This document shows positions 52,378-60,512 of a DNA stretch of 64,000 nucleotides, piece after piece. The stretch is from Rhodospirillaceae bacterium (lineage in GTDB: Bacteria > Pseudomonadota > Alphaproteobacteria > Dongiales > Dongiaceae), in assembly GCA_008012315.1 (NCBI GenBank), contig SSEL01000042.1, positions 1-64,000 on the forward strand, written 5' to 3'. The translations under genes and the position numbers were made by a program. Within the stretch, counting starts at the first letter, position 1; every line of letters begins with the position of its first letter. The notes below the pieces were generated by a model that saw only the letters and a list, made by a program, of their open reading frames with translations, searched no databases and was not told the DNA's origin.

Positions 52378-53418
52378 ATGGGAAAAGTAAAACTTGCTGG
52401 GATTTTTGCCCTGGCCGGCGCGACGCTAGCCATGGCGGGCGCGGCTCATGCGGAAGGAACGATCACGGTGGCGTCCTTCGGCGGCACCTATCAGGAGGCG
52501 GAGACCAAGGCCTTCTTCGATCCGGTGGCCAAGGAGCTCGGCATCACCATCAAGCAGGATACCACCAACGGCCTGGACGATGTTCGTCTGCAGGTGACCG
52601 GCAATGCCGTGAAATGGGACATTGCCGAAATGGGCGCCGATGAATGCGCACGCGGCACCAAGGAAGGCCTGTTCGAGAAACTCGACTACAACGTCATCAA
52701 ATCCGACGGCATCAATCCGCAACTGGTCAAGGACGACTGGGTCGGCATCAGCTATACCTCGGTCGTGCTGATCTATCGCACCGACGTCTTCAAGGACGGC
52801 AACGGTCCGAAAAGCTGGCAGGATTTCTGGGATGTGAAGAAGTTCCCAGGCCGCCGTGCACTCGGCGCCTTCCCGACGGAAAGCCTGATGGTTGCGGCGC
52901 TGGCCGATGGCGTGCCGATGGACAAGTTCTATCCGCTGGATATCGACCGCGCGGTCAAGTCGCTGGAAAAGATCAAACCGAATATCGACGTCTGGTGGTC
53001 CTCGGGTGCGCAGGCCCTGCAACTCGTCAAGGATGGCGAGGTCGATATGGCCAGCATCTGGAACGGTCGCGCGACCACGCTGAAGACCGAAGGCGCGCCG
53101 GTTGCCTTCAGCTATGACAATGGCGTCTTCACTGCCGATTGCATGGTCATCCCGAAGGGGTCGAAGAACAAGGATCTGGCGATGAAGGCGCTGGCTCGTT
53201 TCGTCAGCCCGGATCTCCAGGCCAACCTGCCGATGTTGGGCGCGAACGGCCCGGTCAACGAAAAGGCCTTCGATACCGGCAAGATTCCGGCCGACAAATT
53301 GCCGAGCATCAACTCCTCGCCGGAGAATATGAAGCATGAGGTCCTGCTGGATCCTGTCTTCTGGGGCGAGCATCAGGTCGAAGCGAGCGAGAAATTCGAC
53401 AATCTCATCCAGGAATAA
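52378..53418 (+). CDS. ABC importer periplasmic binding protein, PotD-like
   Basis: 346-residue spermidine/putrescine-type solute-binding protein. Signal peptide LAGIFALAGATLAMAGAAHA, then ITVASFGGTYQEAETKAFFD PV, typical of the family 1/PotD-like group (opine, polyamine, 2-aminoethylphosphonate). WDIAEMGADE, PKSWQDFWDVKKFPGRRALG and WWSSGAQALQLVKDGEVDMA form the binding cleft. GGGAGGG lies before the ATG. Delivers the substrate to the PotB/PotC-like permeases downstream. The gamma-glutamyltransferase further down suggests an amine or gamma-glutamyl compound as substrate. Confidence 0.92.
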   Translation: MGKVKLAGIFALAGATLAMAGAAHAEGTITVASFGGTYQEAETKAFFDPVAKELGITIKQDTTNGLDDVRLQVTGNAVKWDIAEMGADECARGTKEGLFEKLDYNVIKSDGINPQLVKDDWVGISYTSVVLIYRTDVFKDGNGPKSWQDFWDVKKFPGRRALGAFPTESLMVAALADGVPMDKFYPLDIDRAVKSLEKIKPNIDVWWSSGAQALQLVKDGEVDMASIWNGRATTLKTEGAPVAFSYDNGVFTADCMVIPKGSKNKDLAMKALARFVSPDLQANLPMLGANGPVNEKAFDTGKIPADKLPSINSSPENMKHEVLLDPVFWGEHQVEASEKFDNLIQE

Positions 53419-53522
53419 CGGCGTCAGAATAGCCGAACCAGAGGGTCTGCCGGGACATTCCTTAAATGGCGTGTCCCGGCAGATCGTCATCTTTCATCAA
53501 GTGATCGCAAAGGGAGTGCCAC

Positions 53523-54605
53523 TTGTCTGTCGTGCTATCTGCTCCGCCCATCAGCATACGCAAGATCGTCAAGCGTTTCGGCTCGCAGGATGTTCTGAAA
53601 GATCTCGATCTCAACGTTGCGCCCGGTGAATTCCTCACCTTGCTGGGGCCTTCGGGTTCCGGCAAGACCACCCTGCTGATGATTCTCGCCGGCTTCGTCC
53701 GCGCCAATTCCGGCAGCATCAAGATCGGCCCCGACGAAGTCATCACCATGCCGCCGCATAAGCGCAATATCGGCATGGTGTTCCAGAATTATGCGCTTTT
53801 CCCGCATATGAACGTCTTCAACAATATCGCTTTTCCGCTGAAGCAGCGTCGCGTTGACAAGGCGACAATCGCGCGCCAGGTGGAGCAGGCCTTGCATCAG
53901 GTCCAACTCGACGGCTATGCCGACCGCCGGGTCGATCAGCTGTCGGGCGGACAGCGGCAGCGGGTTGCGCTGGCGCGTGCGATCGTTTTCGAACCGCGCA
54001 TCGTGCTGATGGACGAACCGCTATCGGCGCTCGACAAGTCGCTACGCGAGCATATGCAGATCGAATTGCGCAGCTTGCATCGTCGGCTCGGCATGACCAC
54101 GGTCTATGTCACCCATGACCAGCGCGAGGCGATCACCATGTCGGATCGCATCGCCGTCATGAATAACGGCTGCATCGAGCAGTTGGACAAGCCGGAGATT
54201 CTTTACTCGACCCCGAAGACGCAATTCGTTGCCGGCTTCATCGGTGAATCGAATTTCACGCCGGTGGACTGCCGCGACGGCGTTGCCTGGTATGAAGGCA
54301 GGCAGATCGAGACCCGGTCGCAGGTGCCGCATGCCGGTCAGCACTGGCTGGTGTCGCGACCGGAAAAGGTCCGCGTGGCCGATGGCGTGAACGGCGATCG
54401 TGGCAATTTCTTCACCGGGTCGGTGCGCGAGATCGTTTATCAGGGCGACAGCTTCATCTGCTATGCGACCTTGCGGGACGGCCAGGTCATGGCACTGCGG
54501 GATTATTGCCGCAGTGATGTCCTCTCCCGCCTGCCGGCTGCCGGCGAGCCGATCCATTTGCGGATCGATGCCGAGGATGCCGCCATCGTGCAGGCGGAAT
54601 CATGA
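53523..54605 (+). CDS. ABC importer ATP-binding protein, PotA-like
   Basis: 360-residue ATPase. Walker A GPSGSGKTT, Q-loop MVFQNYALFPHMNV, signature LSGGQRQRVALARAIVFEP, Walker B VLMDEPLSALDKSL and switch His in YVTHDQREAITM. A TOBE_2 domain is at the C-terminus. The start codon is TTG at 53523, with GGGAG 7 bases upstream; there is no better ATG before the conserved N-terminus. The stop overlaps the next gene by 4 bases (ATGA). Powers the permeases encoded by the next two genes. Confidence 0.92.
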   Translation: MSVVLSAPPISIRKIVKRFGSQDVLKDLDLNVAPGEFLTLLGPSGSGKTTLLMILAGFVRANSGSIKIGPDEVITMPPHKRNIGMVFQNYALFPHMNVFNNIAFPLKQRRVDKATIARQVEQALHQVQLDGYADRRVDQLSGGQRQRVALARAIVFEPRIVLMDEPLSALDKSLREHMQIELRSLHRRLGMTTVYVTHDQREAITMSDRIAVMNNGCIEQLDKPEILYSTPKTQFVAGFIGESNFTPVDCRDGVAWYEGRQIETRSQVPHAGQHWLVSRPEKVRVADGVNGDRGNFFTGSVREIVYQGDSFICYATLRDGQVMALRDYCRSDVLSRLPAAGEPIHLRIDAEDAAIVQAES

Positions 54606-55528
54606 CGGCCGTCGTGACCGATCCGGGCAAGCGGGTCGATGACGATTCGGGCGAGCTGAATGTCGCCGTGCTTAAACGCAATGCCCGCAACGAGGTCTGG
54701 GGATTGCTCGGTCTCTGTTCGCCAAGCCTATTCCTGGTCGGCCTCATTATCATCCTGCCGGTTGGCTGGCTGTTCTGGCTGTCGCTCTATGACGAAAACG
54801 GCATGCTCAGCTTTGTCAATTATGAGCGTTTCGTTGAGCAGAGCTCCTACGTCAAGACGTTCGTGACGACGTTCGAGGTCTCCTTCGGCGTGACCGCCAT
54901 CTGCATCCTGCTCGGCTATCCGCTGGCTTACATGCTGTCGCAGATACCGCGCCGCGCCGCGTCTATCTGCATGATCCTCGTTATCCTGCCGTTCTGGACC
55001 TCGGTCCTGGTACGCACCTATGCCTGGCTGGTGATCCTGCAGCGCAAGGGCCTGGTCAACGACTGGCTGATCGACCTCGGTATCATCAACCAGCCGCTGG
55101 CGCTGGTGAACAATTTCACCGGCGTCCTCATCGGCATGACCCATATTATGCTGCCTTTCCTGGTGCTGCCGCTCTATGCCTCGATGAAATCGATCAGTGC
55201 CGATTATCAACGGGCCGGCATGAATCTCGGGGCGGGACCGGTTGCCACGTTCTGGCAAATCTTCTTTCCGCTCTCCCTGCCGGGCTTGGCGGCCGGCGTC
55301 GTCATTACCTTCGTGCTCTGCCTTGGTTTCTTCGTTACCCCGGCTTTGATGGGTGGCGGCAAGGTCATCATGTGGGCGATGCGCATGCAGCAGACGACCA
55401 GTCTTTATGCCAATTGGGGCGCCGGCAGCGCGCTCGGCGTTCTCCTGCTGGCGGTGACCTTCGGTCTTCTCGGCTTCTTCAACTGGTTGCTGCGCGGCCA
55501 GATCAAGGCTGCATGGGGTGGGAAATGA
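54602..55528 (+). CDS. ABC importer permease, PotB-like
   Basis: 308-residue inner-membrane permease. Six predicted helices, the first at SLFLVGLIIILPVGWLFWLS; the cytoplasmic EAA loop is YQRAGMNLGAGPVATFWQIF FPLSLPG. It pairs with the PotC-like permease. Starts inside the ATPase stop codon and ends inside the start codon of the next gene (ATGA overlaps at both ends), so translation is tightly coupled. Confidence 0.92.
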   Translation: MTAVVTDPGKRVDDDSGELNVAVLKRNARNEVWGLLGLCSPSLFLVGLIIILPVGWLFWLSLYDENGMLSFVNYERFVEQSSYVKTFVTTFEVSFGVTAICILLGYPLAYMLSQIPRRAASICMILVILPFWTSVLVRTYAWLVILQRKGLVNDWLIDLGIINQPLALVNNFTGVLIGMTHIMLPFLVLPLYASMKSISADYQRAGMNLGAGPVATFWQIFFPLSLPGLAAGVVITFVLCLGFFVTPALMGGGKVIMWAMRMQQTTSLYANWGAGSALGVLLLAVTFGLLGFFNWLLRGQIKAAWGGK

Positions 55529-56331
55529 GCGATCAGACAGGTCTTCCCATTACACATTGGCAACGGCTATGGCTCTATGTGGTCGGCGGTCTCGTGCTGT
55601 TCTTCCTCATTGCACCTTGCCTGATCATCGTGCCGATGTCGTTCTCCGATACGACGCTTCTGCAGTTCCCGCCGCCAAGCTGGTCGCTGCGCTGGTACCA
55701 TGAATATTTCGGCTCCATCGAATGGCGCGATGCCACGATCGTCTCGGTCAAGGTCGCCGTCATGACGACGCTCCTGGCGACGCCGATCGGCGTCGCCGCG
55801 GCTTATGCCATGAATGCCAGCGTGCTGCGCTTCACCGGCATCATCAACATGATCCTGACGGCGCCGTTGATCATTCCGGTGATCCTGATCGCGATCGGTA
55901 CCTTCTTCCTCTATGCCCGGATCGGCATCAACAACACGCTGACCGGCCTGGTTCTCGCTCATACCGTCCTCGCCATTCCACTGGTCGTGCTGACGGTGCT
56001 TTCCGGGTTCCGGAGTTATGACATGAACCAGGAACGCGTGGCGCGCAGCCTTGGTGCCGGTCGGCTGTCGGCCTTCTGGCAGGTGACTGCGCCGCAGATC
56101 CGGTTCTCGATCGTCTCCGGCGCCCTGTTCGCCTTCACCACCTCTTTCGATGAAGTCGTCGTCTCACTCTTCATCTCGGGCGGAGATACGACGACCCTGA
56201 CGCGCCGCATGTTCAGCGCGTTACGGGACGAAGTCGATCCCACCATCGCCGCCATCTCAACCTGCCTGATCGTTCTGTCGATCCTGATGCTCTCGATCGC
56301 CCAGATATTAGGCACCAAACGCGAGAAGTAA
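55525..56331 (+). CDS. ABC importer permease, PotC-like
   Basis: 268-residue inner-membrane permease. First helix LYVVGGLVLFFLIAPCLIIV; PMSFSDTTLLQFPPPSWSLR WY is typical of PotC; the EAA loop is QERVARSLGAGRLSAFWQVT APQI, followed by FTTSFDEVVVSLFISGG, a PotC hallmark. ATG 55525 overlaps the upstream stop. Forms the membrane channel with the PotB-like protein. Confidence 0.92.
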   Translation: MSDQTGLPITHWQRLWLYVVGGLVLFFLIAPCLIIVPMSFSDTTLLQFPPPSWSLRWYHEYFGSIEWRDATIVSVKVAVMTTLLATPIGVAAAYAMNASVLRFTGIINMILTAPLIIPVILIAIGTFFLYARIGINNTLTGLVLAHTVLAIPLVVLTVLSGFRSYDMNQERVARSLGAGRLSAFWQVTAPQIRFSIVSGALFAFTTSFDEVVVSLFISGGDTTTLTRRMFSALRDEVDPTIAAISTCLIVLSILMLSIAQILGTKREK

Positions 56332-56376
56332 CCGAACTTCCCCTCTAACTCACTCATTTCTGCTGGAAAGTCCACC

Positions 56377-57975
56377 ATGAGCAAATTCTCCCGAGACCTT
56401 CATTTCCCAGGTCGTTCACCGGTCCGTGCCCTTGGCGGCATGGCGGCGACTTCGCATCCGCTTTCCACCCTGGCCGCCATCGAGATGCTGCGTGACGGCG
56501 GCAATGCGATGGATGCGGCGGTCGCCGCCGCCGCCGTCCAGGCGGTGGTCGAGCCGCAATCGACCGGTATCGGTGGCGACTGCTTCGTGCTCTACAGCCC
56601 CAAGGGCAATGGCGAGGTCCTGGCTTTCAACGGGTCGGGCCGGGCGCCGATGGCGGCGACCAGCGATTGGTACCTGTCGAGGGGGATGACCAAGATCCCG
56701 ACCTATGGCCCGCATGCGGTGACGGTTCCCGGTGCGATCGATGCCTGGTGCCGGCTGTTGCAGGATCACGGCAGGAAGGGCATCGCGGCGGCACTGGCTG
56801 CGGCGATCCGCTATGCCGAGGAAGGCTATGTCGTCCACGATCGGGTTGCTTTCGACTGGGCCGACAGTGTCGAGAACCTCGAGAGCAATGCCGTCGCCAA
56901 GGAGATCTTCCTGCCGCAAGGCCGCGCCTTGCAGGCGGGTGAGGTACATCGCCAGCCAGCGCTGGCCGCGACATTGCGCGCGATCGCGGCCCAGGGCCGT
57001 GCCGCCTTCTATGAAGGCGAGATCGCGGAAGACATGGTGAAGACGCTGCAAGATCTCGGCGGCCTGCACACCAAGGAAGATTTCGCAGCGGCGGCCGGCG
57101 AGTATGTCACGCCGATCAAGACGACTTATCGCGCTGCCGACATCTACCAGATGCCGCCGAACAATCAGGGTCTGACGGCATTGATCATGCTGAACATCCT
57201 CTCCGGCTTCGATCTTGCCAGCCTCGATCCATATTCGGCCGACCGGCTGCATCTGGAGATCGAAGCGGCGCGGCTCGCTTATCGCGATCGCGACCTTTAT
57301 ATCGCCGATCCCAAGAAACAGAACTTGCCGGTCGAAGAATTGCTGTCGCCGGAATATGCGGCGCGGCTGCGCGCGGCGATCCGGCCGGACCGGGCGATGC
57401 GAGATCTGCCGCCGTCGCTGCGAGAGAAGTCGGACACGGTCTATATCTCGATCGTCGACAAGGACCGCAACGCGGTCAGCTTCATCAACTCGACCTACCA
57501 TTCCTTCGGCAGCTCCGTGGTGACCCGCAAGAGCGGCATCGTCCTGCAGAATCGCGGCAGCGGCTTCCGTCTGGATCCGAAGCATCCGAATTGCATCGAG
57601 CCCGGCAAGCGCCCGCTGCACACGATCATGCCGGGCATGGCCGTGCGAAACGGCCGCACCATGATGCCTTATGGCGTGATGGGTGGCGATTATCAGCCCT
57701 TCGGCCATGTCCGCCTGCTCACCAATGTGTTGGATTTCGAGATGGACGTCCAGGCGGCGCTCGACCAGCCACGCGTCTTCCATGACGGATCGACGGTTCT
57801 GGTGGAACGTAGCGTCGCGGCGGCAAGTCTGCGCGGCTTGCAGGAACGCGGTCATCGCTGCGAACTGGCCGGCGATCCGCATGGCGGTGGCCAGGCGGTG
57901 CTGATCGACTGGGATCGTGGCTCGCTGACCGGTGGCTCCGATCCGCGCAAGGATGGATGCGCAATCGGCTACTAA
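56377..57975 (+). CDS. Gamma-glutamyltransferase family protein
   Basis: 532-residue Ntn-hydrolase of the gamma-glutamyltranspeptidase family. N-terminal GGMAATSHPLSTLAAIEMLR and GNAMDAAVAAAAVQAVVEPQ STGIGGDCF are family marks. The autoprocessing Thr is in SDTVYISIVDKDRNAVSFIN (about residue 352), followed by FGSSVV and MPYGVMGGDYQPFGHVRLLT. No signal peptide is visible, so it appears cytoplasmic, unlike the exported E. coli Ggt. It would cleave gamma-glutamyl bonds of an imported substrate. It is the fifth gene in the ABC operon, 45 bp after potC-like. Confidence 0.9.
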   Translation: MSKFSRDLHFPGRSPVRALGGMAATSHPLSTLAAIEMLRDGGNAMDAAVAAAAVQAVVEPQSTGIGGDCFVLYSPKGNGEVLAFNGSGRAPMAATSDWYLSRGMTKIPTYGPHAVTVPGAIDAWCRLLQDHGRKGIAAALAAAIRYAEEGYVVHDRVAFDWADSVENLESNAVAKEIFLPQGRALQAGEVHRQPALAATLRAIAAQGRAAFYEGEIAEDMVKTLQDLGGLHTKEDFAAAAGEYVTPIKTTYRAADIYQMPPNNQGLTALIMLNILSGFDLASLDPYSADRLHLEIEAARLAYRDRDLYIADPKKQNLPVEELLSPEYAARLRAAIRPDRAMRDLPPSLREKSDTVYISIVDKDRNAVSFINSTYHSFGSSVVTRKSGIVLQNRGSGFRLDPKHPNCIEPGKRPLHTIMPGMAVRNGRTMMPYGVMGGDYQPFGHVRLLTNVLDFEMDVQAALDQPRVFHDGSTVLVERSVAAASLRGLQERGHRCELAGDPHGGGQAVLIDWDRGSLTGGSDPRKDGCAIGY

Positions 57976-58063
57976 AACAAAGGAGCGCCGTGTCATCGAT
58001 GCCGCGCTCCCTTGCATCCGGCAGGAACTGGCACCAGACAGATCGGTCGTAAAGGAGAATGGC

Positions 58064-58645
58064 ATGCGCGCGGCATTATTGCTGATCGACGTCCAGAAGA
58101 TATACACGACGGCCGGGTCGCCTTTATTTGTCGAAGGAAACGACGTCGCCATCGCCAATATGAATCGCCTGATCGATCATGCGGCGTCGCGCAGCGATTT
58201 TATTGTTTATGTGAAGCATGTTCATAAGAAGGACGGCAGCGATGCCGGCCGCATGTTCGATTTCACCGGGCAGCCGGGCGAAATCAGCTTTGTCGAAGGC
58301 ACTGCGGATGTCGATCTCGATCCCCGCCTGAAACTGCAGAAGGGTGCCTTGACGATTACCAAGGGACGGTATTCCGCCTTCGTCGGCACCGGCCTGGATG
58401 AAACTTTCAAGCGGGAAAAAGTCAATCGCATCGCGGTGACCGGCTTCATGACGAATTACTGCTGTGAAACCACAGCGCGCCAGGGCCATGACCTTGATTA
58501 CTATGTCGATTTCATCATGGATGCGACCGGTTGCCCGGATGCATCCGCGGAGATCAGGCAACCGTTGATCAAATCCGTCACCGGCGCCGTCCTTGCCGGC
58601 GGTTTTGCCTGCGTGATGTCGACCGGCGACTATCTCGCAAAATAA
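58064..58645 (+). CDS. Isochorismatase-like cysteine hydrolase
   Basis: 193-residue hydrolase. The catalytic triad is visible: Asp in LLLIDVQKIY, Lys in TITKGRYSAFVGTGLD and Cys in VTGFMTNYCCETTARQGHDL. Relatives include nicotinamidase, N-carbamoylsarcosine amidase, ureidoacrylate amidase and other C-N hydrolases. AAAGGAG lies before ATG 58064; the longer frame from 57932 overlaps the upstream gene and is rejected. In this operon it likely cleaves an amide produced after transport or deglutamylation. Substrate unknown. Confidence 0.9.
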   Translation: MRAALLLIDVQKIYTTAGSPLFVEGNDVAIANMNRLIDHAASRSDFIVYVKHVHKKDGSDAGRMFDFTGQPGEISFVEGTADVDLDPRLKLQKGALTITKGRYSAFVGTGLDETFKREKVNRIAVTGFMTNYCCETTARQGHDLDYYVDFIMDATGCPDASAEIRQPLIKSVTGAVLAGGFACVMSTGDYLAK

Positions 58646-58676
58646 ATTCGGATATATCGGGAAAAAAGGTGGAGAG

Positions 58677-59624
58677 ATGCAGAAGCGTGAACTGGGCCGG
58701 TCGAACCTGCAGATCGCACCGCTGGTCTTCGGCGGGAATGTCTTCGGTTGGACGGCAGATGAAGCAACATCGCATCGCCTGCTCGATATGTTCGTTGCCG
58801 CGGGCTTCAATGCCATCGACACGGCGGATGTCTATTCGATCTGGGGCGATGGTCATCAGGGCGGCGAATCCGAAACGATCATCGGTAGCTGGTTGAAGAA
58901 GCGCGGCGGCCGGGACAAAGTCGTTATTGCAACCAAAGTCGGCATGGATATGGGCGGCGATTCGAAAGGTTTGTCCAGGGCTTATATCCTGAAGGCGATC
59001 GAAGCGTCTCTGCGGCGGCTGCAAACGGACTACATCGACCTCTATTTCTCCCATCGCGATGACGACACGGTTCCCCAGGCGGAAACCCTCGATGCCTATG
59101 CCCAGTTGGTGAAGCAGGGCAAGGTCCGCGTCATCGGTGCGTCCAATTTCTCTGCCAGCCGATTGGCGGAAGCATTGGATCTCTGCGAAAACCAAGGCTA
59201 TCCGCGCTATGAGGCGGTGCAGCCCTGCTACAATCTCTATGACCGTGCGGAATATGAAGGGGAACTGCAGCAACTCTGCCAGAACCGGCAGCTCGGCATG
59301 GTCAGCTATTTTTCACTGGCCAGCGGATTCCTGACTGGCAAGTACCGAAGCAAGCAGGACCTGCAGGGCAAAGAACGTGGCGAAGACGTCGAAAAGTATC
59401 TCGATGTCCGCGGCCAGCGCATCCTCCAGGCGCTCGACGATGTGGCGGCCAAGCATACAGTGACGCCGGCGCAGGTGGCCTTGGCCTGGCTGCTGAAACG
59501 TCCCGGCGTCACGGCGCCGATTGCCAGTGCCACCAGCGAGACACAGCTCCAGCAGCTTCTAGCCGGTGTGCAACTCGACCTGGATGATCAATCGGTTCGG
59601 CAACTGACGGAAGCCGGCGAATAA
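58677..59624 (+). CDS. Aldo/keto reductase family protein
   Basis: 315-residue NADPH-dependent TIM-barrel oxidoreductase. The tetrad is visible: Asp in FNAIDTADVYS with Tyr, Lys in VIATKVGMDMGG and His in LYFSHRDDD. NADP-binding features include IGASNFSASRL and ASATSETQLQQL near the C-terminus. It reduces an aldehyde or ketone, perhaps an amino-aldehyde from amine breakdown. Last gene of the operon that starts at 52378; RBS GTGGAGAG precedes the ATG. Confidence 0.9.
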   Translation: MQKRELGRSNLQIAPLVFGGNVFGWTADEATSHRLLDMFVAAGFNAIDTADVYSIWGDGHQGGESETIIGSWLKKRGGRDKVVIATKVGMDMGGDSKGLSRAYILKAIEASLRRLQTDYIDLYFSHRDDDTVPQAETLDAYAQLVKQGKVRVIGASNFSASRLAEALDLCENQGYPRYEAVQPCYNLYDRAEYEGELQQLCQNRQLGMVSYFSLASGFLTGKYRSKQDLQGKERGEDVEKYLDVRGQRILQALDDVAAKHTVTPAQVALAWLLKRPGVTAPIASATSETQLQQLLAGVQLDLDDQSVRQLTEAGE

Positions 59625-59838
59625 TGCCGATGCGGTTCTAATAAGGACGGGTGACTTCGGCCGATTGCCGGACTGCCTGATGCCATCCAGGCAAGAAAGC
59701 TGTCGCCCGCTTTCCTCATGACCTGTTCCATCTCTAACTGTCGGTAGAATTGAATATGGCGGTGCGGCAATATCCGCACCGGAACTTCCAGCACCCTGCG
59801 ATGTTGAGCTTGGTAATGCGCATCGCAGGGGCGTGCTC

Positions 59839-60507
59839 ATGCCGCAAATCTTTACGGCATCGGCCGATACGCGGCTTCGTGCCGTAGGTCTTGTCATCGT
59901 CCTCCTGATCTTCGTCGCCACTCTGTTCGTTGGAGGGGAGATGGATTCAACCTACACGACGCTTGTAGGATGGGTGAAAGACCAGCCGGTACCTTTCAGC
60001 CACAAGCACCATGCCGGTGAGCTAGGGATCGACTGTCGTTATTGCCACACCACGGTCGATGCCGGGCCGAAGGCGGGATTGCCCAGCACCCATATCTGCA
60101 TGACCTGCCATTCGCAGGTCTGGACCGGCGCACCCATGCTGGCGCCGGTGCGCGAAAGCCTTGCCGAGAATAAGCCATTGGAATGGCAGCGCGTCGCCCG
60201 GCTACCCGACTACGTCTACTTCAATCATTCCATCCATATCGCCCGCGGCGTTCCTTGCGTCACCTGCCATGGCCGCGTCGACCAGATGCCGCTGATGACG
60301 CGCGCCCAACCATTCCAGATGCGCTGGTGCCTCGATTGTCACCGCGATCCGGGACCTCACTTGCGGCCGCCATCCGAAGTCACGCGAATGGACTGGTCGG
60401 GTTGGAACGAGAATTCGACGGAACACAAGGAATACGGCGAGCGGATGGTCAAGGCATATGGTCTTCGGCCGGATCAGCTCGACGACTGCAATATCTGCCA
60501 CAGGTGA
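59839..60507 (+). CDS. actA: Alternative Complex III pentaheme cytochrome ActA
   Basis: 222-residue membrane-anchored multiheme cytochrome c. One N-terminal helix (LRAVGLVIVLLIFVATLFVG) anchors it; the periplasmic part has five CxxCH heme sites: CRYCH, CMTCH, CVTCH, CLDCH and CNICH, as in ActA of ACIII. Histidines in FSHKHHAGELGIDC are candidate distal ligands. ATG 59839 has AGGGG seven bases upstream (GTG 59833 is less likely). First gene of the act operon, 6 bp before actB. ACIII oxidises quinol and passes electrons to cytochrome c or oxidase. Confidence 0.93.
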   Translation: MPQIFTASADTRLRAVGLVIVLLIFVATLFVGGEMDSTYTTLVGWVKDQPVPFSHKHHAGELGIDCRYCHTTVDAGPKAGLPSTHICMTCHSQVWTGAPMLAPVRESLAENKPLEWQRVARLPDYVYFNHSIHIARGVPCVTCHGRVDQMPLMTRAQPFQMRWCLDCHRDPGPHLRPPSEVTRMDWSGWNENSTEHKEYGERMVKAYGLRPDQLDDCNICHR

Positions 60508-60512
60508 CGGCG

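Noticed and set aside
56416-58158. 580-codon minus-strand open frame opposite gamma-glutamyltransferase
   Set aside because: Antisense shadow of a GC-rich gene; no RBS and no recognisable domain.
59760-59781. Hairpin CGGTGCGG/CCGCACCG before actA as terminator of the aldo/keto reductase gene
   Set aside because: Perfect stem but no T-run and more than 130 bp from the stop; it could equally lie in the actA leader.
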